Virus record (IMG/VR): IMGVR_UViG_3300034073_005389
Location: 124,001 to 188,000 of that record
Length of the DNA stretch: 64,000 bases
Reading direction: 5' to 3' (one strand)
DNA from: a virus
Of the stretch, positions 1 through 8,543 are shown piece after piece. Position 1 is the first letter of the stretch; every line of letters begins with the position of its first letter. The notes below the pieces were generated by a model that saw nothing but the letters and a program-made list of their open reading frames with translations, did not search any database and was not told the origin of the DNA. The translations under genes were made by a program, and so were the position numbers.

Positions 1-61
1 TTAATTGTTCTGGTTCAACTACTGAGAGTATTTTACCATCGCCATGTTTAATAAAAGCCAT
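1..61 (-). CDS. Partial CDS, N-terminus of an unknown protein
   Basis: The window begins inside this gene. An ATG at 61-59 opens a frame without a stop to the window edge, giving about 20 residues that start MAFIKHGDGKILSV. A GAGG Shine-Dalgarno sequence lies 5 to 8 nt upstream of the ATG. It follows the 217-aa gene by only 11 nt on the same strand, so it is probably the next gene of the same operon. The fragment is too short to assign a function. Confidence 0.65.
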   Translation of the reverse strand, partial: MAFIKHGDGKILSVVEPEQL

Positions 62-72
62 ATAAACCTCGA

Positions 73-726
73 CTATCCTTGCACTAAGTTATTACGTTCT
101 TTAATAGTATCATTTAATTGATCTTCTCTTCTATTAAATAATTCTAATATTAATGGTTTTTTGTGTTCTAATTTCATATTTAATTCATCGCCAACGGCAT
201 CTACCCAGCTGCTAGCTAAAATGTTTTCTTGAACATATGAAATAATTCTTTCTTCTACTAATTTATCTATTTCTTCAGATTTGTCTTGAATTTTTTCAAT
301 GGAAGAGACAATGTTTTTAGTAAATTCTTTAGAATTTAAATCATCAAATAAATCTACGAAATCATTTACAGCTTCTTCTAGTTCATCTACTGAATTAATA
401 TATGATTTCATTATTTTAATAATTTGAGTATCAGAGCCGAAAGTTTGCATAACTTTTACACATTTAAAAGCGACTTGTTTAAAGTCGTTAAAGTTTTTAA
501 CAGACTCATCACGATATCTTCTAATAGCGGCTCTGGTTTTAATAATTTCTTCAGTAGGAACTTCTGGGTTATCTTTAAAAGATGTTTTCATGATATTCAA
601 ATGATCACTTGCTTTTTTCAATTTTTTATTAGCATAATTAAAGCAAATAATAGCATTTTTTGCCTGATGCTTTTCAGCAACAGTCACGTCATAGCTCATT
701 TGAACAGAAGCGGCATTTTTTTTCAT
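73..726 (-). CDS. Hypothetical helical protein
   Basis: A 217-residue protein that I do not recognise. It is Lys/Glu/Asp-rich and predicted largely alpha-helical, with heptad-like stretches around residues 95-160 that suggest a coiled coil. No signal peptide, membrane segment or metal-binding cysteines are visible. The start is uncertain: no clear Shine-Dalgarno precedes the first ATG, and a second ATG at codon 10 is also possible. It sits at the downstream end of the phosphatase and lysozyme-like gene cluster, so a virion or assembly role is possible but is only inferred from position. Confidence 0.7.
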   Translation of the reverse strand: MKKNAASVQMSYDVTVAEKHQAKNAIICFNYANKKLKKASDHLNIMKTSFKDNPEVPTEEIIKTRAAIRRYRDESVKNFNDFKQVAFKCVKVMQTFGSDTQIIKIMKSYINSVDELEEAVNDFVDLFDDLNSKEFTKNIVSSIEKIQDKSEEIDKLVEERIISYVQENILASSWVDAVGDELNMKLEHKKPLILELFNRREDQLNDTIKERNNLVQG

Positions 727-746
727 AATAATATTGTGTTTTATGC

Positions 747-1520
747 CTAATCATAAAAGAAGCCAGAGTAGTTTTCTACTGGACCTACTCCACGAATTCC
801 TGCATCGTTATTAAATAATCCTACTAAAGGTACTATATCTTTGTTTTCAGCAGGTTGTACAGGTCTATTATAATTTTCTCTAGTAGGAGATTGATCATTT
901 ATATACACATACAATGCATCCATAGGATATTGCCTTGTAGGAGTTAAATATGGGGCGAATGATCCTCGTCTGCCTTCATCTAAAAAAGTGTCTCTATTAT
1001 CTGAAATATATTCTCTTTGATTAGATACAATATTAGATCCATCTAATTTAGACATTAAATTATCTTTTTCTAATTTAGAGTTTCTAATTAATTTTTTAAA
1101 CAAAGTAACGACTTTAGGATCTAAACCAACTCCAAATCCTAATGAAACGGCTTCATTAATAGCATCTTCTGGGTCCATTCCTAAATATTTTGTTTTAAAT
1201 AATCCAATTAATAATCCAGTGCGGTCTTTTCCTGCATGACAATGTACGAAAGTAGGAGCATTATCTAATAAAAGTTCTTTTAGATTAAATTTTAATAATT
1301 TGAAAATATCTTCATATAAAGAATCAAATTCAATTGGAATAATAACTTGTTCAATATCTAATAGTTTACAAGCTCTTGAAATTCTATCAGCATCTAGTTG
1401 ATCTAAGCTAATAATTTTATTAATTTTTAACTTTTCTTTTAATAAACGAACATCGTCAGGGCTAGGAGCACTGCCTCGAAATAATAAATTAGGGATTACT
1501 TCTACAAAGCGATGTATCAT
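747..1520 (-). CDS. Dual-specificity / tyrosine-type protein phosphatase
   Basis: The 257-residue protein carries the cysteine-phosphatase P-loop HCHAGKDRTG at residues 93-102, with nucleophile Cys94 and phosphate-binding Arg100 in the CX5R arrangement. The N-terminal part (FVEVIPNLLFRGSAPSPDDV) matches the usual start of the dual-specificity and Siw14/PFA-type phosphatase fold. The family hydrolyses phospho-Tyr/Ser/Thr, and some members hydrolyse inositol phosphates; the substrate here is unknown. Residues beyond about 150 form a C-terminal extension of unknown role. The start codon overlaps the upstream stop as ATGA, suggesting translational coupling. A phosphatase amid virion-type genes is unusual; it may modify host signalling or a virion component. 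Confidence 0.8.
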   Translation of the reverse strand: MIHRFVEVIPNLLFRGSAPSPDDVRLLKEKLKINKIISLDQLDADRISRACKLLDIEQVIIPIEFDSLYEDIFKLLKFNLKELLLDNAPTFVHCHAGKDRTGLLIGLFKTKYLGMDPEDAINEAVSLGFGVGLDPKVVTLFKKLIRNSKLEKDNLMSKLDGSNIVSNQREYISDNRDTFLDEGRRGSFAPYLTPTRQYPMDALYVYINDQSPTRENYNRPVQPAENKDIVPLVGLFNNDAGIRGVGPVENYSGFFYD

Positions 1521-2254
1521 AAATACCTAACTAAGTTGTTAAGTACTTCTCTAATATACCTAGGATTATGGTTGAAAAGTACAGTTTTAACGAAGGTGAT
1601 TGATTGCCCTAAAGAAGATGAGGCGGGCATTTTTTTAGAACCTAGCTCATTTTCATTTAAATAATAAAATTTTTGTTTTAGTCTATTAATAGATTTTTGT
1701 CTTTTTGCTGGAGAGATTCTATTTAGGATAAATTTAACAATATTAGCTAAATAGTTGCCAACTGTTTTTGGATCACCTAAACTAGGTAGGGAGGCGGCTA
1801 CTTTGACTAATTTATTTTTTATTTTAATTTTATATAATTTTTTAAACTTTTTTAAAGCATGATCTAAGGCAACATTAGGAACATTCTTCATTTTGCTTTT
1901 AACAGCTTGATCAAAATAAAATTTATATTCTTTTATAAACTCATTAGCAATATCGGGATCAATTTTGTTTAATTCTCTCATGATAGCAGATAAAGAAAAG
2001 AACTTAATTTTAGATAAGTCTAATTCTTTTTTAGGCTTTAAATCTAAGGTATCTAAGTATTTAAAATATTCAACTTGTTTTAATCTTTTTTCAGCTGCCT
2101 TTTTAGAAGAAAAAGTACCTAAATTCCTATTTCTTTGAGAAAGGACTCTATATTTACCACTAGGCAATTTTTTTATTTTTGCAGATTTGACTATGGTATT
2201 CTGACAATGTTGTTGATAGATGTCAGATATTTTAACAAATTGATCTATTGTCAT
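1517..2254 (-). CDS. Hypothetical protein with small beta-sheet (KYRV/LGTF) motif
   Basis: A 245-residue basic protein. Residues about 27-60 contain LPSGKYRVLSQRNRNLGTF followed by KKAAEKRLKQVEYF. This short three-strand-plus-helix pattern resembles the arm-type or AP2-like DNA-contacting folds and recurs in phage proteins. The rest is helical and Lys-rich. A KVAASL stretch near residue 150 resembles the K-x-A sites in other proteins of this window. It overlaps both neighbours by 4 nt. Function is unknown; nucleic-acid binding is an inference from the motif and charge. Confidence 0.7.
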   Translation of the reverse strand: MTIDQFVKISDIYQQHCQNTIVKSAKIKKLPSGKYRVLSQRNRNLGTFSSKKAAEKRLKQVEYFKYLDTLDLKPKKELDLSKIKFFSLSAIMRELNKIDPDIANEFIKEYKFYFDQAVKSKMKNVPNVALDHALKKFKKLYKIKIKNKLVKVAASLPSLGDPKTVGNYLANIVKFILNRISPAKRQKSINRLKQKFYYLNENELGSKKMPASSSLGQSITFVKTVLFNHNPRYIREVLNNLVRYL

Positions 2255-2652
2255 CTCCCAAAATTCTTTACTATTTCAGAGGCTTCTCTACTTCTTAAAA
2301 ACATATCTTCTAGGTTAACGCCATCGCATACGCTTAATGTTCTAATGGCTCTTTCACTAATAAACATTAATTTTCCTGTTTTTAATTGCTTATTGTTATC
2401 AACATAAGCAGCACTAATTACAAGACATTCTCGATATGCTCCAACAACTTTACCGCAAAAAACAGCTGGATATTCTATTGAAATTTGCTCAATAGATACT
2501 TGTTCATAAGCATCACCAAGATAAATCTCTACAAATTTATCTTTAAATAGTTCTGCTAAAAACTCAGCAAAAGTTTTACAAGAATTTTCTAATTTTTTAG
2601 ATAATTCTTGCACTTCGAATTCATTAACATGTTCCATGTTTTCCTCAAGCAA
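2251..2652 (-). CDS. Hypothetical protein
   Basis: A 133-residue acidic protein with alternating strands and helices and no recognised motif. The middle part (residues 40-110, including YLGDAYEQVSIEQISIEYP) reads like a compact globular beta-rich domain. It overlaps the upstream lysozyme-like gene by 8 nt and the downstream gene by 4 nt, so it is almost certainly co-translated with them. A baseplate or chaperone role next to the muralytic protein is possible but not shown by the sequence. Confidence 0.7.
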   Translation of the reverse strand: MLEENMEHVNEFEVQELSKKLENSCKTFAEFLAELFKDKFVEIYLGDAYEQVSIEQISIEYPAVFCGKVVGAYRECLVISAAYVDNNKQLKTGKLMFISERAIRTLSVCDGVNLEDMFLRSREASEIVKNFGR

Positions 2653-3700
2653 ATTTAAGTAAAAATTTTCTACGATTAGAGTTAATTGCAGCAGAAGTTA
2701 ATTCTGTAATAGATGACTTTTTATTCAGTAAAATTTTTGCATTTATTTGATATTCTGGAGAGTCTTCTATTTTATTATTAAAATAATTGATATTTTTTTG
2801 TATAATTTCTTGTGCGGCTTGAACTGCTAAATATTTTGGAGCTGGGAAAGAAAAATTAATTTCTACTTTATTATTGTTTGAGTGAATGCTACAATTAGAA
2901 GAGAGTTCTTGTTCTAAATTAAAAGCCAATCTATTAGCAAATTCTATATTATTAACTATATCAGGAGAGCTGATTTTAATTAAAGCATGATAAGTTGGAA
3001 TATCAGATGCTGCAGACTCAAATTGTTTTATTAATTGTTCTACTTCATTAATATTTGAAGGCTCTTCTGATAATTGTTCTAATTCAGCCATAAAATTTTC
3101 TAATTGTGGTTGAGATAAATTTTTTTCTTCAATTATTTTTTCTATTTTTTGTTGATATTTAGGTAGATTATATTTTTTATAAAAATTTGTTAATCTTTCA
3201 GAATAAACTTCTGGAGGTGCAAGATAGTATTTAGCAGTTCTTTTTGATTTAGGGTCGCTAGACTTTTCTAATCCAGTTAATAATCCTTTAGAAAAATGGT
3301 AAGGATCTGGTTTAGCAGATTTAACTGCTTCCCAGGCATCTGGATATTTTTTCTTAATTAATTGTACATAGTCTCTGACTCCTGATTTTAAATCAGGGTA
3401 AGCTTTATATTTATTTTTAATTTTTTGACCAGGAATACCTGAAGTTTCTTCTACTGTTTTTTCATCAAAAACATATGGGTCATTACCAGTGGCAACAATA
3501 TGACCTACGTTATAATTGCTAATTAATTGAGCGTCACCTATTTCAAAAGCACTATGTGATAATAATAAAGTTAATTGTTCTTGGGTAGGAGGGACTCCTT
3601 CTATTTCAGCAAATACATCTGCAATAGTTTTAGCTAACTCCTCTATAGGAACAGGGGTTTTTTGTCTAGGAACAGATGGTCCGGCGCCTAATTTAAACAT
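2645..3700 (-). CDS. Glucosaminidase / lysozyme-like peptidoglycan hydrolase
   Basis: A 351-residue protein whose first 190 residues resemble the GH73/FlgJ-type muramidase fold. It has SAFEIG at 50-55 (candidate catalytic Glu53), then NYNVGHIVATG and a conserved tail of the domain, YKAYPDLKSGVRDYVQLI, followed by APPEVYSERLTNFYKKY. Residues after about 200 form a separate helical and beta C-terminal domain. No signal peptide or holin gene is visible nearby. Its place beside giant virion-type genes fits a virion-associated wall-piercing enzyme better than a lysis endolysin, though both remain possible. The extreme C-terminus is KFLLKFA. Confidence 0.7.
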   Translation of the reverse strand: MFKLGAGPSVPRQKTPVPIEELAKTIADVFAEIEGVPPTQEQLTLLLSHSAFEIGDAQLISNYNVGHIVATGNDPYVFDEKTVEETSGIPGQKIKNKYKAYPDLKSGVRDYVQLIKKKYPDAWEAVKSAKPDPYHFSKGLLTGLEKSSDPKSKRTAKYYLAPPEVYSERLTNFYKKYNLPKYQQKIEKIIEEKNLSQPQLENFMAELEQLSEEPSNINEVEQLIKQFESAASDIPTYHALIKISSPDIVNNIEFANRLAFNLEQELSSNCSIHSNNNKVEINFSFPAPKYLAVQAAQEIIQKNINYFNNKIEDSPEYQINAKILLNKKSSITELTSAAINSNRRKFLLKFA

Positions 3701-3710
3701 AATTTCCTTA

Positions 3711-5900
3711 TTATCTAATTCTAGATGCTATTCTATATAGACTGGTCGATAAGTTTTTGTTTTTATTTTGAATTAATTTAGCGTATTTCTTCATAAATGA
3801 AGAAACTAAGATAGGTGACTCAGAGGATAAAGATTGTAAAGTGTGCATAAAATTACTAATAAAAGCATTTGCTTCAAGTTCGTTGATTGGTATTTTTGAT
3901 AAAACTGTTGCAGTAACAAAAATTGAATCCTTTGGCAGAGAGAAAATTTCTCCAGAAATTTTAAAAACTTTACTATTTTCATCTGACATATTTTCGACAA
4001 GCGTAGCTTTGATAGGATCAGATGTCCCCACAATTGCATCAAATATTCCTTTAATAGAATATTCTATATCGTTAAAACTTTCAATATCTTTAAAATAATC
4101 ATTTAATTTTATTTTATTATTAAGATCTTCAACGACAGCCTGAATTTCTTTACCTTGAACATTTGCTATAAGTAATATGCTGTCTAAATTATTACTATCA
4201 GCAAATATATCTTTTTTAATTAAACGCTGATCGGGTTCAAGGACATCGTCAGAGTTAGTAGCTGGGTTTTCTTTAGCGGGTTCTAATTGTTCTTCAGGAG
4301 AGGGAGTATTTTCTTTTTCTTTTTCTTCTTTTGGATATATTAAATCATTTTTAGTTACAGAAGCTAAATAATTATTATATTTTATAGTAATTTTTCCAGT
4401 CACTGGATTATCATTAACTATTTTAACTGAGATATTTTCTTCTAAATCTCTAGTATCATTGTCAAAATTATTTTGTTTATCGATTAAAGATTCAGCAGAT
4501 CTACTTTGTAAAAAAATATTTTTTTTAAAAATATTTTTTTTAATTAATATATTATTCTCAGATTTAGGAGAATCTGGAGGCGATACCTCTGGAGGAGGTG
4601 CTTCTGGAGTGGGTTCTACGGCAGGCTCTACGGCAGGCACTTGTGGTTCTGCAGCAGCCTCTTGAACTTGTTTAGCGCCTTCATTTATTTGCTTAGCTGG
4701 AGTTGCCCCATCAACTTGCAATTCACTTACATCAACGTCTATCTCTTCACCTTCACTTTCTAATACAGCAGTATTATCATCATTTATCCTAGAAATAACT
4801 GCTTCTCTTTCATCACTTGTTTTTACAGGTGTACCAGGGGTTAAATCGCGTTGAGGAGAAGTATTTTGGTCAGGCAATAAAGAAGGCTGTGCCGCAGGGG
4901 CGCCTTTAGGTGCTGGTGGAGGTGCTACTACACCCGCATCTGCAACATTTGCTGCTAAAGCAGCAGAATCTACTGTCGGTTCAGATTCAGATTGCTGTAT
5001 TGCCTCTGGAGGAGCAATATCTTCCAATATATTATTTAAATTACTTTTATGTTTTTGAAAATTAGCGCTATTAATTACGCCAGAATATCTATCAACTTGA
5101 TCAATTATTGTTTTAGAAGCTTTGACATAATCTGCAATTTTTCTTTCTGCTCTAGCTCTAGACATAATATTGAGCTGATTTTGCAATACATTTAACAATC
5201 TATCTGAAGCAGATAAAACAGATCTAATATCGTTTCTTAAATCTTTACTTATTCCTGGTTGAATTCTTTCCCATAAATCTAAAGCAGATTTTCTTTGCAT
5301 TTTAGAAAATAAAGAACGAACCCAATTAATTAATCCTGCTTTTTTATAAAAGCCAGCTTTTTTAAATAATTTTTTGTTTTTAGAATAAGCAGTAACGGCA
5401 GGAACATCTTGTGATGGAATATATTTTGGATCTTTTGATTTAGTTAAAAATCTTAATACAGATTCTGCTTGTTCTTCGGTTAATGGGTCTGCTAGAGAAG
5501 AAAAATACTCTGCATTCAAAGAAACTATGATATGTTCTGCATTTTTTAATAATTGTGCACAGTATAGTACTTTTACATAAAACTGTTCTAAGTAAGAGAT
5601 AGAAACTAGATATTCTTTATTTTCATAAGCATCTTTAGCATTATCCAATATATTTTTAATAGGACCTGATGCTTCTGATAAATATGGTATTTGATCTCCA
5701 ATTTTTCTATTTAATAGAGTAGCTCTAACTTGATTATCTACTTCACGCAATTGGTTCATCATTGTACCAAAGACATTGCTTTTGCCTTCTAAATATCTGC
5801 CGCCTAAGAAAGTAAACTCTCTGAATCTATCAGAACGAGATCGTTCTTGGGCTACTTTTAATAAATTTTGATTGCGTGAAATAGTTGAAGATCTAGACAT
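3711..5900 (-). CDS. Tandem paralogue 1: large virion-type protein
   Basis: First of four adjacent paralogues (729 aa). The shared N-terminal domain, residues about 15-300, contains RFREFTFLGGRYLEGKSNVF, VRATLLNRK-GDQIPY, EYLVSISYLEQFYVKVLYCA and VLSASDRLLNVLQNQLN. The middle (about 300-440) is a Pro/Ala/Glu/Ser-rich linker. The C-terminal block holds ESPILVSSFMKKYAKL and is shared with paralogues 2 and 3. The start has an AAAGGG Shine-Dalgarno. No known family is recognised. Position between the portal and the muralytic gene and the modular make-up suggest an internal virion, ejection or tail-associated protein, which is inference. Confidence 0.75.
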   Translation of the reverse strand: MSRSSTISRNQNLLKVAQERSRSDRFREFTFLGGRYLEGKSNVFGTMMNQLREVDNQVRATLLNRKIGDQIPYLSEASGPIKNILDNAKDAYENKEYLVSISYLEQFYVKVLYCAQLLKNAEHIIVSLNAEYFSSLADPLTEEQAESVLRFLTKSKDPKYIPSQDVPAVTAYSKNKKLFKKAGFYKKAGLINWVRSLFSKMQRKSALDLWERIQPGISKDLRNDIRSVLSASDRLLNVLQNQLNIMSRARAERKIADYVKASKTIIDQVDRYSGVINSANFQKHKSNLNNILEDIAPPEAIQQSESEPTVDSAALAANVADAGVVAPPPAPKGAPAAQPSLLPDQNTSPQRDLTPGTPVKTSDEREAVISRINDDNTAVLESEGEEIDVDVSELQVDGATPAKQINEGAKQVQEAAAEPQVPAVEPAVEPTPEAPPPEVSPPDSPKSENNILIKKNIFKKNIFLQSRSAESLIDKQNNFDNDTRDLEENISVKIVNDNPVTGKITIKYNNYLASVTKNDLIYPKEEKEKENTPSPEEQLEPAKENPATNSDDVLEPDQRLIKKDIFADSNNLDSILLIANVQGKEIQAVVEDLNNKIKLNDYFKDIESFNDIEYSIKGIFDAIVGTSDPIKATLVENMSDENSKVFKISGEIFSLPKDSIFVTATVLSKIPINELEANAFISNFMHTLQSLSSESPILVSSFMKKYAKLIQNKNKNLSTSLYRIASRIR

Positions 5901-5931
5901 GTATAATCCCTTTTATCATATAAGGTAATAA

Positions 5932-8499
5932 TCACATTATTCTTTTAGAAATTTTCATTAATTTTTGAGATAAATGTTTGTTGTTGGTAAGACGAGCATA
6001 TTTCTTCATAAATGAAGAAACTATAATAGGTGACTCATGAGATAATGCTTCTAAAGTGTAAATAAAATTGCTTTGTTTGTTTTGGTTGTCCTTATTTTGT
6101 TTATATAAAGCAATAGGAATTTTCTTTTCTGGATTAGTTAATATTTTATTTCCATTAGCTTTAAAAGTTATAACTCTACCTTTATCATCTTTTTCAATAT
6201 TTTCAAGATCATCAGGTAATGTGTAAGTTAAATAATATTTTCCTATGTCATAAGTTTTTAAATCTACTGCGGCAACTTTTACAGGTATTCTGTCTGGTAT
6301 TTTGGATTGATATTTATCAAATAATTGTTTAGAAATATTTTCCCCATATTCATTAAATCCAAAAATTTCTATTCTATGATTAACAACATCAGATTTATTA
6401 ATTTCTACATCGCTATCAATATTATAAATCGGTATTTCGCTTTCTAATTGAGATTCATCTATCTCTTTTTCTGGTTCTTTTCCTTTTGTTGAAATTTCTA
6501 CATCGCTACTTAAAGTAACTATCAAATATTCATTTTGCATTTGTACTTTAACATTAACTCCAGTAAGATCGCCCCCGCTAAAAATATCAATATTTTCTAA
6601 AATAATTTTTCTTTCTTTTAAAGCCCTTCTTAATTTGCCAACAACTATTCTTATAGGATATGAGCTAAAAGTTAAATTAATTATTAACTTAGCTCCTTTT
6701 TCAGGCAGCGTATCAGGTATTCCAGACTCTTTATCAAATCTATTTTTAATTGAATTTAATTGTTCTAGTGTTACGCCATTAATTTCAGCATTTATACTTT
6801 TAATATTGCAGGTAGTAAACATACCTGCATTTTTATTTAAGTCTAGTTTATTATATTTAATTTTTATTCTACCAATATTAGATCTAGCTCCAAGGACCTC
6901 TACCTGACTACCAAGATCTAATTCTACTTCCGTCATATTAGTTTCATCTACAGGAGCAGGTGCGTCGCCAGTAGGATTTCCTTCAGGAGATGCTGGTTCG
7001 GCTGGTGAGGCACCACCAGCTTCACCGTCAGATCCTCCACCAGCTTCTCCACCAACACCAGCTTCTTCACCAACACCAGCTTCTCCACCAGCAGCTTCTC
7101 CACCAGCAGCTTCTGGAGCAGCTGGTACGCTTGGTTGTCTAGGAGGAGGTAAATTTACTCCGCCATTTTCAACAATTACTTGAGCATCTGCAGCTTCTAA
7201 TGGTATTTGCGCTACAGGAACAACTTGCTCTTGACCATTTTCCTTATTTTCTACAGTAGCTTGATTATTATCTACACTTTTTACAGTAAACAAGCCTCTA
7301 ATTCCATTTATAACACCCCTAAAAAATTTGCCAATTAAACCTTTAGCATCATTAGGAATAGCTGCTGCTGGTGGTGGTGTAGCAGGATCAGCGGCAGCTT
7401 GAGCTTGTTGTTGTTGAAGTTGTTGCTGTTGAGGAGCATTAGCTGCAGGAGCACTAGTATTAGTTGGATTTTCTACTTGTGCCGCTAATTGAGGAGTAGG
7501 TTGAGCTACATTAGAATTATCTTTAGCTGCTTGTGCTTGCGCAGGAGTAGCCATTTGCTCTAATATTTTATTTAAACTGTCTGTATGCTTATTAAAATTT
7601 GCATTAGTAATAGTTCCGGAATAATTAGTAACTTTATTAACTAAGTCTTGAGAAAAACGATCATAATCTGCTATTTTTCTACCTGCCCTAGCCTCAGACA
7701 TTTTATTTAAATTAGTTTGAAAATTATTTAATAACCTATCAGAAGCAGATAATACTGTCCTGATATCGCGACTTAATTGCTTGCCAGCTCCAGGTTGAAT
7801 TCTTTCCCATAAATTCAAAGCAGATAATCTAGAATCAAATAACTCTTTTACCCAATCAATTAATCCAGCTGTTTTATGAAATTGAGCCTGCTTCCTCATA
7901 TTATAATTAATAGAAGATAGAGCAGCTAAATCTTTTGCATTCTGCTCTTTCATTCTCTTAATTTCTTCTCTGACTTCTGGAGAAAGATATTGTTCATTTT
8001 TTTGTTCTATTAAATAATTATAAATTCTTCTTTTTTGATCATCGGTTAAATCTTCTGCTAATGCTTTAAAATATTCTGCATTTAAATTTTTATTAATTTC
8101 ACTTACATTTTTTAATACTTGAGCACAATATAAAACTTTTTGATAAAATTGCTCTAAATAAGAAATAGAAACTAAATATTCTTTATTTTCATAATTTTTC
8201 TTGGCAGATTCCAATAAATCTTTTGCAGAAACTTCTCCAGCATATGGAATTTGATCTCCATATTTTTTACCAAGAAGAGTAGCTCTGACTAAATTGTCAG
8301 CCTGTCTTAATTGACCCATCATAACGCCAAAAATTTGTGTTTTATTTTCTAATCTTTTACCACCAAAATTTGACCATTCCAAAAACCTATCCGTCCAACC
8401 CCTATCTTGAGCAGTAACTATAATTTGGTTTGAGGTTTGGGCTGAGCTATAAACTTTTTGACTTGCTTTATAAACATTTAATGATGAAGTTCTAGACAT
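5932..8499 (-). CDS. Tandem paralogue 2: large virion-type protein
   Basis: The protein (855 aa from the chosen ATG) shares the N-terminal domain of its neighbours (DRFLEWSNFGGKRLENK, VRATLLGKKYGDQIPYAG, EYLVSISYLEQFYQKVLYCA, IQPGAGKQL, VLSASDRLLNNFQTNLNKMS). Its C-terminal block is HESPIIVSSFMKKYARL. The middle contains Gln-rich and Gly/Glu/Ala-rich repeats. A longer frame to 8547 would need a TTG start. The ATG at 8499 is preferred because it has AAGGAA upstream and gives MSRTSS, matching the MSRSS start of paralogue 1. Several beta-rich modules follow residue 500. Function is unknown. Confidence 0.78.
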   Translation of the reverse strand: MSRTSSLNVYKASQKVYSSAQTSNQIIVTAQDRGWTDRFLEWSNFGGKRLENKTQIFGVMMGQLRQADNLVRATLLGKKYGDQIPYAGEVSAKDLLESAKKNYENKEYLVSISYLEQFYQKVLYCAQVLKNVSEINKNLNAEYFKALAEDLTDDQKRRIYNYLIEQKNEQYLSPEVREEIKRMKEQNAKDLAALSSINYNMRKQAQFHKTAGLIDWVKELFDSRLSALNLWERIQPGAGKQLSRDIRTVLSASDRLLNNFQTNLNKMSEARAGRKIADYDRFSQDLVNKVTNYSGTITNANFNKHTDSLNKILEQMATPAQAQAAKDNSNVAQPTPQLAAQVENPTNTSAPAANAPQQQQLQQQQAQAAADPATPPPAAAIPNDAKGLIGKFFRGVINGIRGLFTVKSVDNNQATVENKENGQEQVVPVAQIPLEAADAQVIVENGGVNLPPPRQPSVPAAPEAAGGEAAGGEAGVGEEAGVGGEAGGGSDGEAGGASPAEPASPEGNPTGDAPAPVDETNMTEVELDLGSQVEVLGARSNIGRIKIKYNKLDLNKNAGMFTTCNIKSINAEINGVTLEQLNSIKNRFDKESGIPDTLPEKGAKLIINLTFSSYPIRIVVGKLRRALKERKIILENIDIFSGGDLTGVNVKVQMQNEYLIVTLSSDVEISTKGKEPEKEIDESQLESEIPIYNIDSDVEINKSDVVNHRIEIFGFNEYGENISKQLFDKYQSKIPDRIPVKVAAVDLKTYDIGKYYLTYTLPDDLENIEKDDKGRVITFKANGNKILTNPEKKIPIALYKQNKDNQNKQSNFIYTLEALSHESPIIVSSFMKKYARLTNNKHLSQKLMKISKRIM
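7015..7125 (-). repeat. Tandem short repeats coding Gly/Glu/Ala-rich linker
   Basis: Within paralogue 2 the DNA repeats units like CCACCAGCTTCT and CCAACACCAGCTTCT in tandem. These encode alternations of GGEAAGGEAGVGEEAG. The units are multiples of three, so copy-number change would keep the frame. The repeat lies between the helical N-terminal domain and the beta-rich modules and looks like a flexible linker. Confidence 0.75.
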
Positions 8500-8543
8500 A
8501 AATTTTTCCTTATAAAAATCTAAATATAATATCAGATTATTAA

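Noticed and set aside
424-750. Plus-strand ORF opposite the 217-aa gene
   Set aside because: It lies antisense to a normal coding gene, has no ribosome-binding site, and its composition is Phe/Ser-rich as expected of a reverse-frame shadow.
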